A stretch of DNA of 64,000 bases from NCBI RefSeq assembly GCF_900230255.1, contig NZ_OCNJ01000012.1, positions 1 through 64,000 on the forward strand. The letters run 5' to 3'. The stretch's first letter is position 1. Each line of letters opens with the position of its first letter. This document shows positions 30,372 to 42,764 of the stretch, one piece after another. Both the position numbers and the translations under genes were made by a program. Below the pieces are notes generated by a model. It saw only the letters and a list, made by a program, of their open reading frames with translations, was not told the origin of the DNA and ran no database searches. The stretch is from Caenispirillum bisanense (GTDB lineage: Bacteria; Pseudomonadota; Alphaproteobacteria; Rhodospirillales; Rhodospirillaceae).

Positions 30372-31672
30372 CGGTCGCTCCGGATCACGCGGCGGGTCTT
30401 GCCCTCGGTCAGCGGCAGGCTGCCCGGCGGCAGCAGGGTGACGCGGGCGGTGGCGCCGAGCTGGGTCTTCACGGCGGCCTCGATGCGGGCGGCGAGGCCG
30501 GGGCCGGCAACTTCGCCGGCGGCCAGTTCGGCATGCACCGGCAGCACGTCGTAGGGCGGCGGGCCGGGCAGCACGATGCGGTAGTCGCCCGACAATTCGG
30601 CGAAGCGGCCGATCACCGCCGCCACCATGGTCGGGAACATGTTCAGGCCGCGCACCACCACCATGTCGTCGCTGCGCCCGACGACGCGGAAGCGGAAGCC
30701 GGTGCGGCCGCAGGTGCAGGGGGCGGTTTCGTCCACCGCGATGATGTCGCCGGTGCGGAAGCGCACCAGCGGCTGGCAGTCGCGCACCAGGTGGGTGAGC
30801 ACCAGCTCGCCCTGGCTGCCGGCGGCCAGCGGTAGGGGCTGTTCGGTGTCGGGGTCTATCAGCTCCGGCCACAGCACGTCGGCGGCCAGGAAGTGCAGGC
30901 GGGTGTCGTGCGGGCATTCGGCGGCAAAGTTGGAGAACACGTCGGAGACGCCGTAGTTGGCGTTGCGCGGCTCCATGCCCCACACACCGCGCAGGCGGGT
31001 GCGGAAGGCGGGGTCGTCGAGCCCAGGCTCACCGCCGAACAGCCCGAGCCGCAGGCCGAGGTCGCGCGGGGCGAGGCCGGGGAAGCGCTCCGCCAGCACC
31101 CGCTCCAGCACCGCCGGGTAGGACGGCGTGCAGGAGATGGCGTCGATGCCGACCTCGCGGATGGTGCGGATGAGCAGGTCGGTGTTGCCGACGCCGAAGG
31201 GCACCACCAGGGCGCCGGTCGCCTCCAGCGTCATGTGGTCGGTCACGCCGCCCATCCACATCTGGTAATTGAGGCAATGCACGACCGTGTGGCCGGGGCC
31301 GAGGCCCGCCGCACCGTGGCAGCGTCCGCCGACCACCTGGGTGATGTGACAGTCGCGCGCCGACAGGGCGAGGTTCATGGCCTGCCCCGTGGTGCCGGAG
31401 GTGCGATGCAGCCGCACCGCCTGCGCCCGCGGCGCCGCCAGATAGTCCCCGAAGGGCGGTTGCGCCGCCTGGGAGAGGCGCAACTGGCTCTTGTCCGACA
31501 GCGGCAGGGCGGGCAGGTCGCGCAGATCCTCGGGCGGGGCGGCGCCCAGCCACAGGTCGCGGTAGAAGGCGGAGCGCTCCGTCACATGGCGGCGCTGCGC
31601 CTGCCACAGCGCCTGCTGGTGGGCGTGCAGCACGTCGGGGGCAGCGAAGGGGCCGTCGGGCAGCAGGCTCAT
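30368..31672 (-). CDS. Phenylacetate-CoA ligase-like adenylate-forming enzyme
   Basis: A 434-residue member of the ANL superfamily closest to phenylacetate-CoA ligase (PaaK). HRTSGTTGQAMNLALS is the phosphate-binding motif, ANYGVSDVFSN the A5 region, and VRFRTGDIIAVDETAPCTCG, GRTGFRFRVVGRSDDMVVVR and GLNMFP the hinge and C-terminal signatures of this subfamily. ATG 31672 overlaps the tetR stop. It should activate an aromatic or similar acid as its CoA thioester, which the adjacent crotonase would process. No ring-oxygenase genes are near, so the substrate is not settled. Confidence 0.88.
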   Translation of the reverse strand: MSLLPDGPFAAPDVLHAHQQALWQAQRRHVTERSAFYRDLWLGAAPPEDLRDLPALPLSDKSQLRLSQAAQPPFGDYLAAPRAQAVRLHRTSGTTGQAMNLALSARDCHITQVVGGRCHGAAGLGPGHTVVHCLNYQMWMGGVTDHMTLEATGALVVPFGVGNTDLLIRTIREVGIDAISCTPSYPAVLERVLAERFPGLAPRDLGLRLGLFGGEPGLDDPAFRTRLRGVWGMEPRNANYGVSDVFSNFAAECPHDTRLHFLAADVLWPELIDPDTEQPLPLAAGSQGELVLTHLVRDCQPLVRFRTGDIIAVDETAPCTCGRTGFRFRVVGRSDDMVVVRGLNMFPTMVAAVIGRFAELSGDYRIVLPGPPPYDVLPVHAELAAGEVAGPGLAARIEAAVKTQLGATARVTLLPPGSLPLTEGKTRRVIRSDR

Positions 31673-32361
31673 GGCGTCATCCCCCGCTTCCAGATGAGGG
31701 TGAGGGTATTGATCACCGTGTCGTCGTCGCCCGACAGGGCGGCCAGCGTCGGATCGCGGTGGACGTGCAGGGCGACGAGGTACTGGTCGACCATGCCGCC
31801 GAGGGCATAGGCGCGGCGCAGCAGCTCGTCGCGGTCGGGCAGGGCGCGGCCGGCGGCGGCGGCGTCTCGCCGGGCCGCCTCGGCCACCGTCTGCGCCCAT
31901 TCGCGGTTCAGGCGCTGGAAGGCCTCGCGCGCCTCGGGAAAGCCTTCGAGCCCGGCGGTGAGGCAGCGCATGAGCCCGACGTTGCGAGCGAACAGCGCCA
32001 CATAGGCGGCGGTGGCCGGCCGCACCCGGTCGAGCCCGGCGCTGCCGCCGCTGCGCCCGGCGGCGCGCATCACGGCCTGCACGAAGGGCACGAAGTCGGC
32101 CAGCACGGTGCCGATCACGGCGTGGATGTCCTTGAAGTAGATGTAGAAGGTGCCGTGCGCGATACCGGCGGCGCGGCAGATGTCGGCGACCTTCAGGTGC
32201 TCCGGCGGGCCGTCGTCGAGCAGCCGGCACACGGCGGCACGAATGGCCGCCCGCGTCCGCTCCGCCTTCCGCCCGCCCGCCGCCGCCTGCTCCAGCACAT
32301 CGGCAAAGGCGCTGTCGGGGGAGGGCGGGTCGGGCAGGGCGAGGGGTGGGGCGGCGGACAT
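31669..32361 (-). CDS. TetR-family transcriptional repressor
   Basis: A 230-residue TetR regulator. After a Pro/Ala-rich N-terminal tail the DNA-binding domain reads AERTRAAIRAAVCRLLDDG, HLKVADICRAAGIAHGTFYIYF, and the remaining two thirds are a helical ligand-binding domain (FARNVGLMRCLTAGLEGFPE). It heads the operon with the ligase and crotonase and faces an inverted repeat just upstream of its own start, so autoregulation with an acyl-CoA or free acid inducer is likely. Confidence 0.92.
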   Translation of the reverse strand: MSAAPPLALPDPPSPDSAFADVLEQAAAGGRKAERTRAAIRAAVCRLLDDGPPEHLKVADICRAAGIAHGTFYIYFKDIHAVIGTVLADFVPFVQAVMRAAGRSGGSAGLDRVRPATAAYVALFARNVGLMRCLTAGLEGFPEAREAFQRLNREWAQTVAEAARRDAAAAGRALPDRDELLRRAYALGGMVDQYLVALHVHRDPTLAALSGDDDTVINTLTLIWKRGMTP

Positions 32362-32374
32362 GGGCGGCTCCTAG

Positions 32375-32394
32375 AAATGACGTTGATATCATTT
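32375..32394 (-). promoter_or_regulatory. Candidate TetR operator
   Basis: AAATGA (32375-32380) and TCATTT (32389-32394) are exact inverse complements 8 bases apart, in a short AT-rich island 14 bases upstream of the tetR start. This size and symmetry fit a TetR dimer site; it would control the tetR-ligase-crotonase operon. Confidence 0.6.
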
Positions 32395-32439
32395 TCAGGA
32401 AAAGAACCTGCCGTCAAGTGGTCGGTGGGGGCAGCGGGA

Positions 32440-33147
<708 letters not shown>

Positions 33148-33633
33148 CTCGCGCGCCCCTTCCGCCTCCGCCGTCGTCATGGTGTCACGCGCCGCGGCGG
33201 GCGCCAACGGCGCTGTTGGGGTGGTCGCCGGGAAACGATCGCGAAACGGGGAGTGGATAAGTCACGTCGGACGTGGTCTCCTTAGACGGACCCAAGAAAA
33301 AATCCGGAAACATCCTGTTGATGCCGTGAATGGTCAGGAAAAAGTGGCGAGATGCTCTGGATGATCCACGCTCATACACTTTCCGGAAACGTTCGTAAAG
33401 CCGCTATCGCTGCTGCGGATATTGTATTTCCGCCGTGCTTCTGATGTGAGCATTTCGCAATTTTGCCTCAATCTTGCGCAGCGGCGCCCGCTGTTTTGGC
33501 AATGCAGCATGAATTGCGCCCGCTTTCGCGGCAGTGCAGCGACGTCCGGCCAAGGGGATCAAGGCCTTACGGGCTTTGGCACGGAACCTGCCAAAGAGGG
33601 CCCGTGATCCACTTCCTGGCGAGGACGCAACCG
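33148..33633 (+). other. Long regulatory gap between the response regulator and urtA
   Basis: About 490 bases without a supported gene, AT-richer than the flanks. It holds the sigma-54 promoter at 33577, two direct copies of CCGGAAAC (near 33309 and 33384, the second in TTCCGGAA), and a near-consensus DnaA box in reverse (AGTGGATAA, about 33250). Space for upstream activator sites is ample, but no clear NtrC palindrome was identified. Confidence 0.5.
33577..33593 (+). promoter_or_regulatory. Sigma-54 promoter of urtA
   Basis: TGGCACG-GAAC-CTGCC matches the -24/-12 consensus TGGCACG-N4-TTGC with one mismatch and has the invariant GG and GC exactly ten bases apart (GG 33578-33579, GC 33590-33591). 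The urtA ATG is about 40 bases beyond. Nitrogen-limitation (NtrC) activation of urea uptake is the expected meaning. Confidence 0.75.
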
Positions 33634-34917
33634 ATGAAGCGTATCCGTTCCCTCATTGCCGGAGCCCTCTGTCTCTCGGGTGTCGCCGGCCTGGCGATCC
33701 CGGCGCAGGCGGCCGAGACCATCAAGGTCGGCATCCTGCATTCGCTCTCCGGCACCATGGCGATTTCCGAGACGACCCTGAAAGACGCCATGCTGATGCT
33801 CATCGACGACCTGAACGCCCAGGGCGGCCTGCTCGGCATGAAGGTGGAGCCGGTGGTGGTCGACCCCGCGTCCGACTGGCCGCTGTTCGCGGAAAAGACC
33901 CGCGAACTGCTGGAGAAGGAAAAGGTGGCGGCGATCTTCGGCTGCTGGACCTCGGTGTCGCGCAAGTCCGTGCTGCCGGTGGTGGAAGAGCTGAACGGCC
34001 TGCTGTTCTACCCGGTGCAGTACGAAGGCGAGGAAAGCTCGCGCAACATCTTCTACACGGGTGCCGCCCCCAACCAGCAGGCCATCCCGGCCGTCGACTA
34101 CCTGATGAACGAGCTGGGCGTGCAGCGCTTCGTGCTGGCCGGCACCGACTACGTCTATCCGCGCACGACCAACAAGATCCTCGAGCAGTACCTCAAGGAC
34201 AAGGGCGTCGCCGCCGACGACATCATGATCAACTACACGCCGTTCGGTCATTCCGACTGGCAGACCATCGTGTCCGACGTGAAGAAGTTCGGCTCGGCGG
34301 GCAAGAAGACGGCCGTCGTCTCCACCATCAACGGCGACGCCAACGTGCCGTTCTACAAGGAACTGGCCAACCAGGGCATCAAGGCCCAGGACATCCCCGT
34401 CGTCGCCTTCTCGGTGGGTGAAGAGGAACTGGCCGGCATCGACACCAAGCCGCTGGTCGGCCACCTGGCCGCCTGGAACTACTTCATGAGCGAAGACGCG
34501 GCCGTCAACGACGCCTTCATCAAGAAGTGGCACGCCTTCATCAAGAACGACAAGCGCGTCACCAACGACCCCATGGAAGCCCACTACATCGGCTTCAACA
34601 TGTGGGTCCAGGCCGTGAAGCAGGCCGGCACCGCCGACGTCGACGCCGTGCGCCAGGCCATGTACGGCCAGAAGGTGCCGAACCTGACCGGCGGCATCTC
34701 GGAAATGCTGCCGAACCACCACATCACCAAGCCGGTGCTCATCGGCGAGATCCAGCCGGACGGCCAGTTCGCCACCGTGTGGCGCACCGACGGCCTGGTG
34801 GCGGGCGACGCCTGGTCCGACTTCATCCCCGAATCGGCCAAGCTGACCGCCGACTGGACCTACCCGTGGGTCTGCGGCAACTGCGAGAAGCCGACCTACG
34901 CCCAGGCCGGCATGTGA
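33634..34917 (+). CDS. urtA: Urea ABC transporter, substrate-binding protein
   Basis: Periplasmic urea-binding protein of 427 residues. The signal peptide is MKRIRSLIAGALCLSGVAGLAIPAQA, cleaved before AETIKVG. The mature protein is a branched-chain amino-acid-type binding fold with VGILHSLSGTMAISETTLKD, FGCWTSVSRKSVLPV, FYPVQYEGEESS and NYFMSEDAA, all strongly typical of UrtA. ATG 33634 gives the signal peptide. It is the first gene of urtABCDE and has a sigma-54 promoter. Its high copy relative to the permease genes is often arranged by the 120-base gap that follows. Confidence 0.96.
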   Translation: MKRIRSLIAGALCLSGVAGLAIPAQAAETIKVGILHSLSGTMAISETTLKDAMLMLIDDLNAQGGLLGMKVEPVVVDPASDWPLFAEKTRELLEKEKVAAIFGCWTSVSRKSVLPVVEELNGLLFYPVQYEGEESSRNIFYTGAAPNQQAIPAVDYLMNELGVQRFVLAGTDYVYPRTTNKILEQYLKDKGVAADDIMINYTPFGHSDWQTIVSDVKKFGSAGKKTAVVSTINGDANVPFYKELANQGIKAQDIPVVAFSVGEEELAGIDTKPLVGHLAAWNYFMSEDAAVNDAFIKKWHAFIKNDKRVTNDPMEAHYIGFNMWVQAVKQAGTADVDAVRQAMYGQKVPNLTGGISEMLPNHHITKPVLIGEIQPDGQFATVWRTDGLVAGDAWSDFIPESAKLTADWTYPWVCGNCEKPTYAQAGM

Positions 34918-35039
34918 TCGCCGCCCGGTCGCACCCGACCTGACCTGACCTACCCCCGGCGGCGGCCTGCCTCTCTCTCTCGCCAGGCCGCCGCCGGATC
35001 CCCCTGCGATTTCGTTCCGCCGCTCCGGGAGGTTCGCCC

Positions 35040-36680
35040 GTGCCCCGACGTCCGTCGTTCAAGCTGCTGCTCGCACTGGCGCTCACCGCGATGATCGGCG
35101 CCGTGTTGCTGGTCTCCGCCGCCGCGCCCGCGCGCGCCGCCGATGCCGCTGCCTTCGAGGCGGCCGTCACCGCGCTCGACCAGAAGAGCTTCGGCGACAA
35201 GGCCAAGGCGGTGGACGCCCTGGCGGCGCTCGGCGATGCCCGCACGCCGCAGGTGCTGCGCGCCCTGTCGGCCGGCCAGCTGGTGCGCCACAAGGAGACG
35301 GGGCGCATCCTCATCGCCGCCGGCGGCACCCTGACCGACGCCGCCACCGGCGAGGCCGTCGGCCCGGCCGACGGCGCCCCGCTGGCGAAGATCGTCGCCA
35401 ACAACCAGATCCGCACGCAGATCGAGGCCGCGCTCGGCGCCTTCCTGCTGTTCAGTGAAAATCCGGCGGAGCGCATCACCGCCGCCCGGCAGGTGCTCGG
35501 CAACCCGACGCCCGAGGCCGCTCCGGCGCTGGTCCGCGCGCTGGACGCCGAAACCGACGCCGGCGCGCGCGAGGCCCTGACCCGGGCGCTGGCGGCCGTG
35601 CAATTGCTCGGCGGCGGCACGGCGGCCGAGCGTCTGGCGGCGGTGGAAACCCTGTCGGACACCAACGACCCGGCGCTCAAGGCCCTGCTGACGACCGCCG
35701 CCGCCAACGACCCCGACGCGGCCGTGCGCGAGGCGGCCGGCGACGCCGTGAAGGCCATCGACACCCGCATGGCGGTGCTGGAGGTCGGCCAGAACCTGAT
35801 CTTCGGCCTGTCGGCGGGCTCCATCCTGCTGCTGGCGGCCATCGGGCTCGCCATCACCTTCGGCGTCATGGGCGTCATCAACATGGCGCACGGCGAGATG
35901 CTCATGCTCGGCGCCTACACGACCTTCGTGGTGCAGGAGGTGTTCCGCGCCACCCTGCCGCCGTCGGTCTTCGGGCTCTATCTGGTGGTCGCCATCCCCG
36001 CCGCCTTCGTGGTGACCGGCGCGGTCGGCGTCGCCATGGAGCGCGGCATCATCCGCTTCCTCTACGGCCGGCCGCTGGAGACCCTGCTCGCCACCTGGGG
36101 CATCAGCCTGATCCTGCAGCAGGCGGTGCGGTCCCTGTTCGGCGCCACCAACCGCGAGGTGGCGAACCCCGAGTGGATGTCCGGCTCGCTGGAACTGCTC
36201 GGCCTGTCGCTGACCGCCAACCGCATCGTCATCATCCTGTTCGCCTTCGCCGTGCTCGGCGGGCTGGCCGCGTTCCTGCGCTGGTCGTCCATGGGGCTGA
36301 ACATGCGCGCCGTCACCCAGAACCGCCGCATGGCCTCGGCCATGGGGATCCCGACCGGCCGGGTGGACGCCCTGACCTTCGGCCTCGGCTCCGGCATCGC
36401 CGGGGTGGCGGGCGTGGCCATCAGTCAGGTCGCCAACGTCAGCCCCAACCTCGGCCAGGGCTACATCGTCGACAGCTTCATGGTGGTGGTGTTCGGCGGC
36501 GTCGGCTCGCTGTGGGGCGCGCTGGCGGGGGCCTTCTCGCTCGGCGTCGTCAACAAGTTCCTGGAGCCGATGGCGGGCGCCATGCTCGGCAAGATCCTGG
36601 TGCTGGTGTTCATCATCCTGTTCATCCAGAAGCGTCCCCGCGGGCTGTTCGCCCTGCGCGGCCGGGCCTTCGAGAACTGA
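35040..36680 (+). CDS. urtB: Urea ABC transporter, permease UrtB
   Basis: A 546-residue inner-membrane permease starting at GTG 35040. Residues 1-28 form a signal or first membrane segment; about 30-245 is an Ala-rich, HEAT-like extracytoplasmic region (ALRALSAGQ-type and PALVRALDAETDAGAREALT) characteristic of UrtB, followed by a LivH-like permease domain with AIGLAITFGVMGVINMAHGE and several membrane helices ending in FIQKRPRGLFALRGR. It pairs with UrtC. urtC starts 28 bases downstream. Confidence 0.95.
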   Translation: MPRRPSFKLLLALALTAMIGAVLLVSAAAPARAADAAAFEAAVTALDQKSFGDKAKAVDALAALGDARTPQVLRALSAGQLVRHKETGRILIAAGGTLTDAATGEAVGPADGAPLAKIVANNQIRTQIEAALGAFLLFSENPAERITAARQVLGNPTPEAAPALVRALDAETDAGAREALTRALAAVQLLGGGTAAERLAAVETLSDTNDPALKALLTTAAANDPDAAVREAAGDAVKAIDTRMAVLEVGQNLIFGLSAGSILLLAAIGLAITFGVMGVINMAHGEMLMLGAYTTFVVQEVFRATLPPSVFGLYLVVAIPAAFVVTGAVGVAMERGIIRFLYGRPLETLLATWGISLILQQAVRSLFGATNREVANPEWMSGSLELLGLSLTANRIVIILFAFAVLGGLAAFLRWSSMGLNMRAVTQNRRMASAMGIPTGRVDALTFGLGSGIAGVAGVAISQVANVSPNLGQGYIVDSFMVVVFGGVGSLWGALAGAFSLGVVNKFLEPMAGAMLGKILVLVFIILFIQKRPRGLFALRGRAFEN

Positions 36681-36708
36681 TCCGCGCGGCCAAGGGAGAA
36701 AACCAGCC

Positions 36709-37863
36709 ATGGGACCGATCACCCGCCGACTGGCCAGCCTGGAGAAGGGACGCGGCTGGACCGTCTTCCTGATCCTCACCGCCGCCTTCGCCGTCGGCGT
36801 GCCGCTGCTCAACGCCTTCGCGCCGGCCGACAGCGCCCTGCACGTGCCGACCTGGGTGGTGCAGCTGATGGGCAAGTACCTGTGCTACGCCCTGCTGGCG
36901 CTGGCGCTCGATCTGGTGTGGGGCTTCGCCGGCGTGCTGAGCCTCGGCCACGGCGCCTTCTTCGCGCTCGGCGGCTATGCCATGGGCATGTACCTCATGC
37001 GCGGCATCGGCGACCGCAGCGTCTACGGCAACGCCGACCTGCCCGACTTCATGGTGTTCCTCAACTGGAAGGAGCTGCCATGGTACTGGTGGGGCTTCGA
37101 CCAGTTCTGGTTCGCCGCCCTCATGGTGGTGCTGGTGCCCGGCGCGCTGGCCTTCGTGTTCGGCTGGCTGGCCTTCCGCTCGCGCATCACCGGCGTCTAC
37201 CTGTCGATCATCACCCAGGCCATGACCTATGCCCTGATGCTCGCCTTCTTCCGCAACGAGATGGGCTTCGGCGGCAACAACGGCCTGACCGACTTCAAGG
37301 AAATCCTCGGCTTCGACATGACCGCCGACGCCACCAAGGTCGGGCTTTATGTCGCCACCGTGCTGTTCCTGGCCGCCTCCTACCTGCTGTGCCGCTTCAT
37401 CGTGACGTCGCGCCTCGGCCGTGTGCTGCTGGCGCTGCGCGATGCCGAGAGCCGGGTGCGATTCCTCGGCCATTCGGTGACGGGGGCCAAGCTGTTCGCC
37501 TTCACCGTCTCGGCCATGATCGCCGGCATCGCAGGCGCGCTGTATGTGCCGCAGGTGGGCATCATCAACCCGTCGGAGTTCTCGCCCGCCAACTCCATCG
37601 AGGTGGCGATCTGGACCGCCGTCGGCGGCCGGGGCACGCTGTTCGGCCCCATCCTGGGGGCGCTGACGGTGAACGGCGCCAAGTCCTTCTTCACCGGCGT
37701 CGCGCCGGAGATCTGGCTGTTCTTCCTGGGCGCCCTGTTCGTCGTCGTCACCCTGTTCCTGCCCAAGGGCCTGCTGGGCCTCGCGGCGACGGTGAAGGGC
37801 CTGCGCCGCCCGACGCTGCCCACTCCCGACACCCAGCCGAGCGGAGAGAAGACCCATGCCTGA
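36709..37863 (+). CDS. urtC: Urea ABC transporter, permease UrtC
   Basis: A 384-residue LivM-type permease. It has GKYLCYALLALALDLVWGFA followed by GVLSLGHGAFFALGGYAMGM, the signature of branched-chain-type permeases, with about nine membrane helices and the conserved cytoplasmic EAA-like loop LGRVLLALRDAESRVRFLG that contacts the ATPases. The C-terminal FLPKGLLGLA is typical. It overlaps urtD by eight bases, so the two are coupled. Confidence 0.95.
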   Translation: MGPITRRLASLEKGRGWTVFLILTAAFAVGVPLLNAFAPADSALHVPTWVVQLMGKYLCYALLALALDLVWGFAGVLSLGHGAFFALGGYAMGMYLMRGIGDRSVYGNADLPDFMVFLNWKELPWYWWGFDQFWFAALMVVLVPGALAFVFGWLAFRSRITGVYLSIITQAMTYALMLAFFRNEMGFGGNNGLTDFKEILGFDMTADATKVGLYVATVLFLAASYLLCRFIVTSRLGRVLLALRDAESRVRFLGHSVTGAKLFAFTVSAMIAGIAGALYVPQVGIINPSEFSPANSIEVAIWTAVGGRGTLFGPILGALTVNGAKSFFTGVAPEIWLFFLGALFVVVTLFLPKGLLGLAATVKGLRRPTLPTPDTQPSGEKTHA

Positions 37864-38641
37864 ACCCGCGCTCGCCACCAACCACGGCCCGGCCGCGCTG
37901 GCCGCCGGCAGCATCCTCTACCTCGACGGCGTGTCGGTCAGCTTCGACGGCTTCAAGGCGCTGAACACGCTCAGCCTCGTCATCGCACCCGGCGAGATGC
38001 GGACCATCATCGGCCCCAACGGTGCCGGCAAGACCACCATGATGGACGTCATCACCGGCAAGACGCGACCCGACGAAGGCGCGGTGCTGTTCGATGGCTC
38101 GGTGGACCTGACGAAGCTGGACGAGGCCGCCATCGCCAACCTGGGCATCGGCCGCAAGTTCCAGAAGCCGACGGTGTTCGAGAACCTGACGGTGTTCGAG
38201 AACCTGGAACTGGCGCTGAAGGGCCCGCGCCGCACCTTCGCCGTGCTGCTGGCGAGCCTGACCGGCGCCCAGCGCGACCGCATCGACGCCCTGCTCGCGA
38301 CCATCCGCCTGACGGAGCGGGCGCAGGCCCTGGCGGGCGCCCTCAGCCACGGGCAGAAGCAGTGGTTGGAAATCGGCATGCTGCTGGCGCAGGAGCCGCG
38401 CTTCCTCATGCTCGACGAGCCGGTCGCCGGCATGACCGACGCCGAGACCGAACAGACCGCCGACCTGCTGCGCGAGATCGCCCGCGACCGCTCCGTCCTC
38501 GTGGTCGAGCACGACATGGAGTTCGTGCGGGCGCTCGGCTGCAAGGTCACGGTGCTGCACGAGGGCTCGGTGCTGGCCGAAGGCAGCCTCGCCACCGTGC
38601 AGGCCAACGAGCGTGTCATCGAAGTCTACCTGGGGCGCTGA
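37856..38641 (+). CDS. urtD: Urea ABC transporter, ATP-binding protein UrtD
   Basis: LivG-type ATPase of 261 residues. Walker A is IGPNGAGKTTMMDVITG (about 55-71), the Q-loop and fork region RKFQKPTVFENLTVFENLEL, the signature LSHGQKQWLEIGMLL, and Walker B RFLMLDEPVAGM. The LSHGQKQWLEIG form is the one usual in UrtD. It couples ATP hydrolysis to transport with UrtE. urtE begins two bases after its stop. Confidence 0.96.
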   Translation: MPEPALATNHGPAALAAGSILYLDGVSVSFDGFKALNTLSLVIAPGEMRTIIGPNGAGKTTMMDVITGKTRPDEGAVLFDGSVDLTKLDEAAIANLGIGRKFQKPTVFENLTVFENLELALKGPRRTFAVLLASLTGAQRDRIDALLATIRLTERAQALAGALSHGQKQWLEIGMLLAQEPRFLMLDEPVAGMTDAETEQTADLLREIARDRSVLVVEHDMEFVRALGCKVTVLHEGSVLAEGSLATVQANERVIEVYLGR

Positions 38642-38643
38642 CC

Positions 38644-39313
38644 ATGCTGACGGTATCCGACATCCACCTGCACTACGGCGCCTCCCACACCCTGCGCGGC
38701 GTCGGGCTGACGGCGCAGAAGGGGCGGGTGTTCTGCCTGCTCGGGCGCAACGGCGTCGGCAAGACGTCGCTGCTCAACGCCGTGCTCGGCCTGCATCCCG
38801 TCAGCCGCGGCGCCATTCGGTGGGAGGACGACGACATCACCCGCCTGCCGACCCACCAGCGGGCGCGGCGCGGCATCGCCTACGTGCCGCAGGGGCGCGA
38901 GATCTTCCCGCGCCTGACCGTGCGCGAGAACCTGGAAACCGCCTATGCCTGCCTGCCGCGCGGCGAGCGCCGCCTGCCCGACGAGATCTTCGAGCTGTTC
39001 CCGGTGCTGAAGTCCATGCTGCACCGGCGCGGCGGCGACCTGTCCGGCGGCCAGCAGCAGCAGCTCGCCATCGCCCGCGCGCTGGTCACCAAGCCGCGCC
39101 TGCTGGTGCTCGACGAGCCGACGGAGGGCATCCAGCCCAGCATCATCAAGGACATCGAGCGGGTCATCCGGTTGCTCGGGCAACGCGGCGACATGGCGAT
39201 CCTGCTGGTCGAGCAGTATTTCGAGTTCGCCCGCGACCTCGCCGACGATTATGCTGTGATGGACCGCGGCGAGGTGGTGCTCGCCGGCACCCGCGACAGC
39301 ATGGAGGAGGCGG

Positions 39314-39339
<26 letters not shown>
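38644..39339 (+). CDS. urtE: Urea ABC transporter, ATP-binding protein UrtE
   Basis: LivF-type ATPase of 231 residues from ATG 38644. Walker A LLGRNGVGKTSLLNAVLG, signature LSGGQQQQLAIARAL, and Walker B LLVLDEPTEGIQPSIIKDIE, the last with the GIQPSIIKDI ending that typifies UrtE. The C-terminal 26 bases overlap ureD, which links the transporter directly to the urease genes in one transcription unit. Confidence 0.96.
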
Positions 39340-40153
<814 letters not shown>

Positions 40154-40164
40154 GAGGGCGGATT

Positions 40165-40380
40165 AACCACCAAGACACCAAGACACCAAGGAGAAGATCA
40201 CCCCCCAGCCAGTGTCATGCCCGGACTCGATCCGGGCATCCACGTGGTGGGTCCGGGCACTGCGGCAAGACGGCTTGCGCCGGTGGCGCCGTGGATGGCC
40301 GGGTCGAGCCCGGCCATGACAATGATCTGAAGGCGCTGCAATCGGCACAGCCTCCTTGGTGTCTTGGTGCCTTGGTGGTT
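40165..40380. repeat. Palindrome-bounded repeat element A (216 bp)
   Basis: The ends are 27-base inverted repeats with one mismatch (AACCACCAAGACACCAAGAC at 40165 onward; its complement ends at 40380). They consist of CACCAAGR repeats. Inside are two facing hairpins of the dispersed family: ATGCCCGGA/TCCGGGCAT after GTC near 40214, and ATGGCCGGG/CCCGGCCAT near 40293-40318, so the whole element is nearly self-complementary. It carries no gene. It lies between ureD and ureA and resembles a MITE or a nested REP. Confidence 0.8.
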
Positions 40381-40407
40381 CAAAAACCATAGGGGACCGA
40401 AAGCACA

Positions 40408-40710
40408 ATGAACCTGACGCAGCGGGAAAAGGACAAGCTCCTGGTCGCCATGGCGGCCATGGTGGCGCGCAAGCGGCTGGAGCGGGGGGTGAAGCTCAAC
40501 TACCCCGAGGCGGTGGCGCTCATCACAGACTACGTGGTCGAAGGCGCGCGCGACGGGCGCACGGTCGCCGACCTCATGCAGGCCGGCGCCGGCGTGCTGA
40601 CGCGCGAGCAGGTGATGGAGGGCATCCCCGAGATGATCCACGACATCCAGGTGGAGGCCACCTTCCCCGACGGCACCAAGCTCGTCACCGTCCACCATCC
40701 CATCCGCTGA
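40408..40710 (+). CDS. ureA: Urease gamma subunit
   Basis: The 100-residue structural subunit begins [20 protein letters not shown] and has [40 protein letters not shown] and [12 protein letters not shown], nearly invariant in UreA. It assembles with UreB and UreC as the (abc)3 enzyme. It starts 27 bases after the inserted repeat element, within a normal ribosome-site context. ureB follows 11 bases after its stop. Confidence 0.98.
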   Translation: MNLTQREKDKLLVAMAAMVARKRLERGVKLNYPEAVALITDYVVEGARDGRTVADLMQAGAGVLTREQVMEGIPEMIHDIQVEATFPDGTKLVTVHHPIR

Positions 40711-40721
40711 GGAGGCGCGTC

Positions 40722-41033
40722 ATGATCCCCGGAGAAATCCTCCCGGCGGCGGGCGAGATCGTGCTCAATGCCGACCGCCCCACCGTCACGGTCACCGTGA
40801 AGAACACCGGCGACCGGCCGGTGCAGGTGGGCAGCCACTACCATTTCGCCGAGGTCAACGGCGCGCTCGACTTCGACCGCGCGGCGGCGCGCGGCCATCG
40901 CCTCGACATCCCGGCCGGTACGGCGGTGCGGTTCGAGCCCGGTCAGGCGCGCGCGGTGACGCTGGTGGCCTATGCCGGCGACCGGGTGGTCATCGGCTTC
41001 AACGGCCACGTCGACGGCACCCTGGGGGACTGA
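40722..41033 (+). CDS. ureB: Urease beta subunit
   Basis: The 103-residue subunit starts [20 protein letters not shown] with the family's signature beginning, and continues [20 protein letters not shown] and [28 protein letters not shown] ribosome site precedes ATG 40722. ureC starts four bases after its stop. The three structural subunits are separate genes, as in most proteobacteria. Confidence 0.98.
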   Translation: MIPGEILPAAGEIVLNADRPTVTVTVKNTGDRPVQVGSHYHFAEVNGALDFDRAAARGHRLDIPAGTAVRFEPGQARAVTLVAYAGDRVVIGFNGHVDGTLGD

Positions 41034-41037
41034 CAGC

Positions 41038-42747
<1,710 letters not shown>

Positions 42748-42764
42748 TCGTCCGCCGATGGTTT

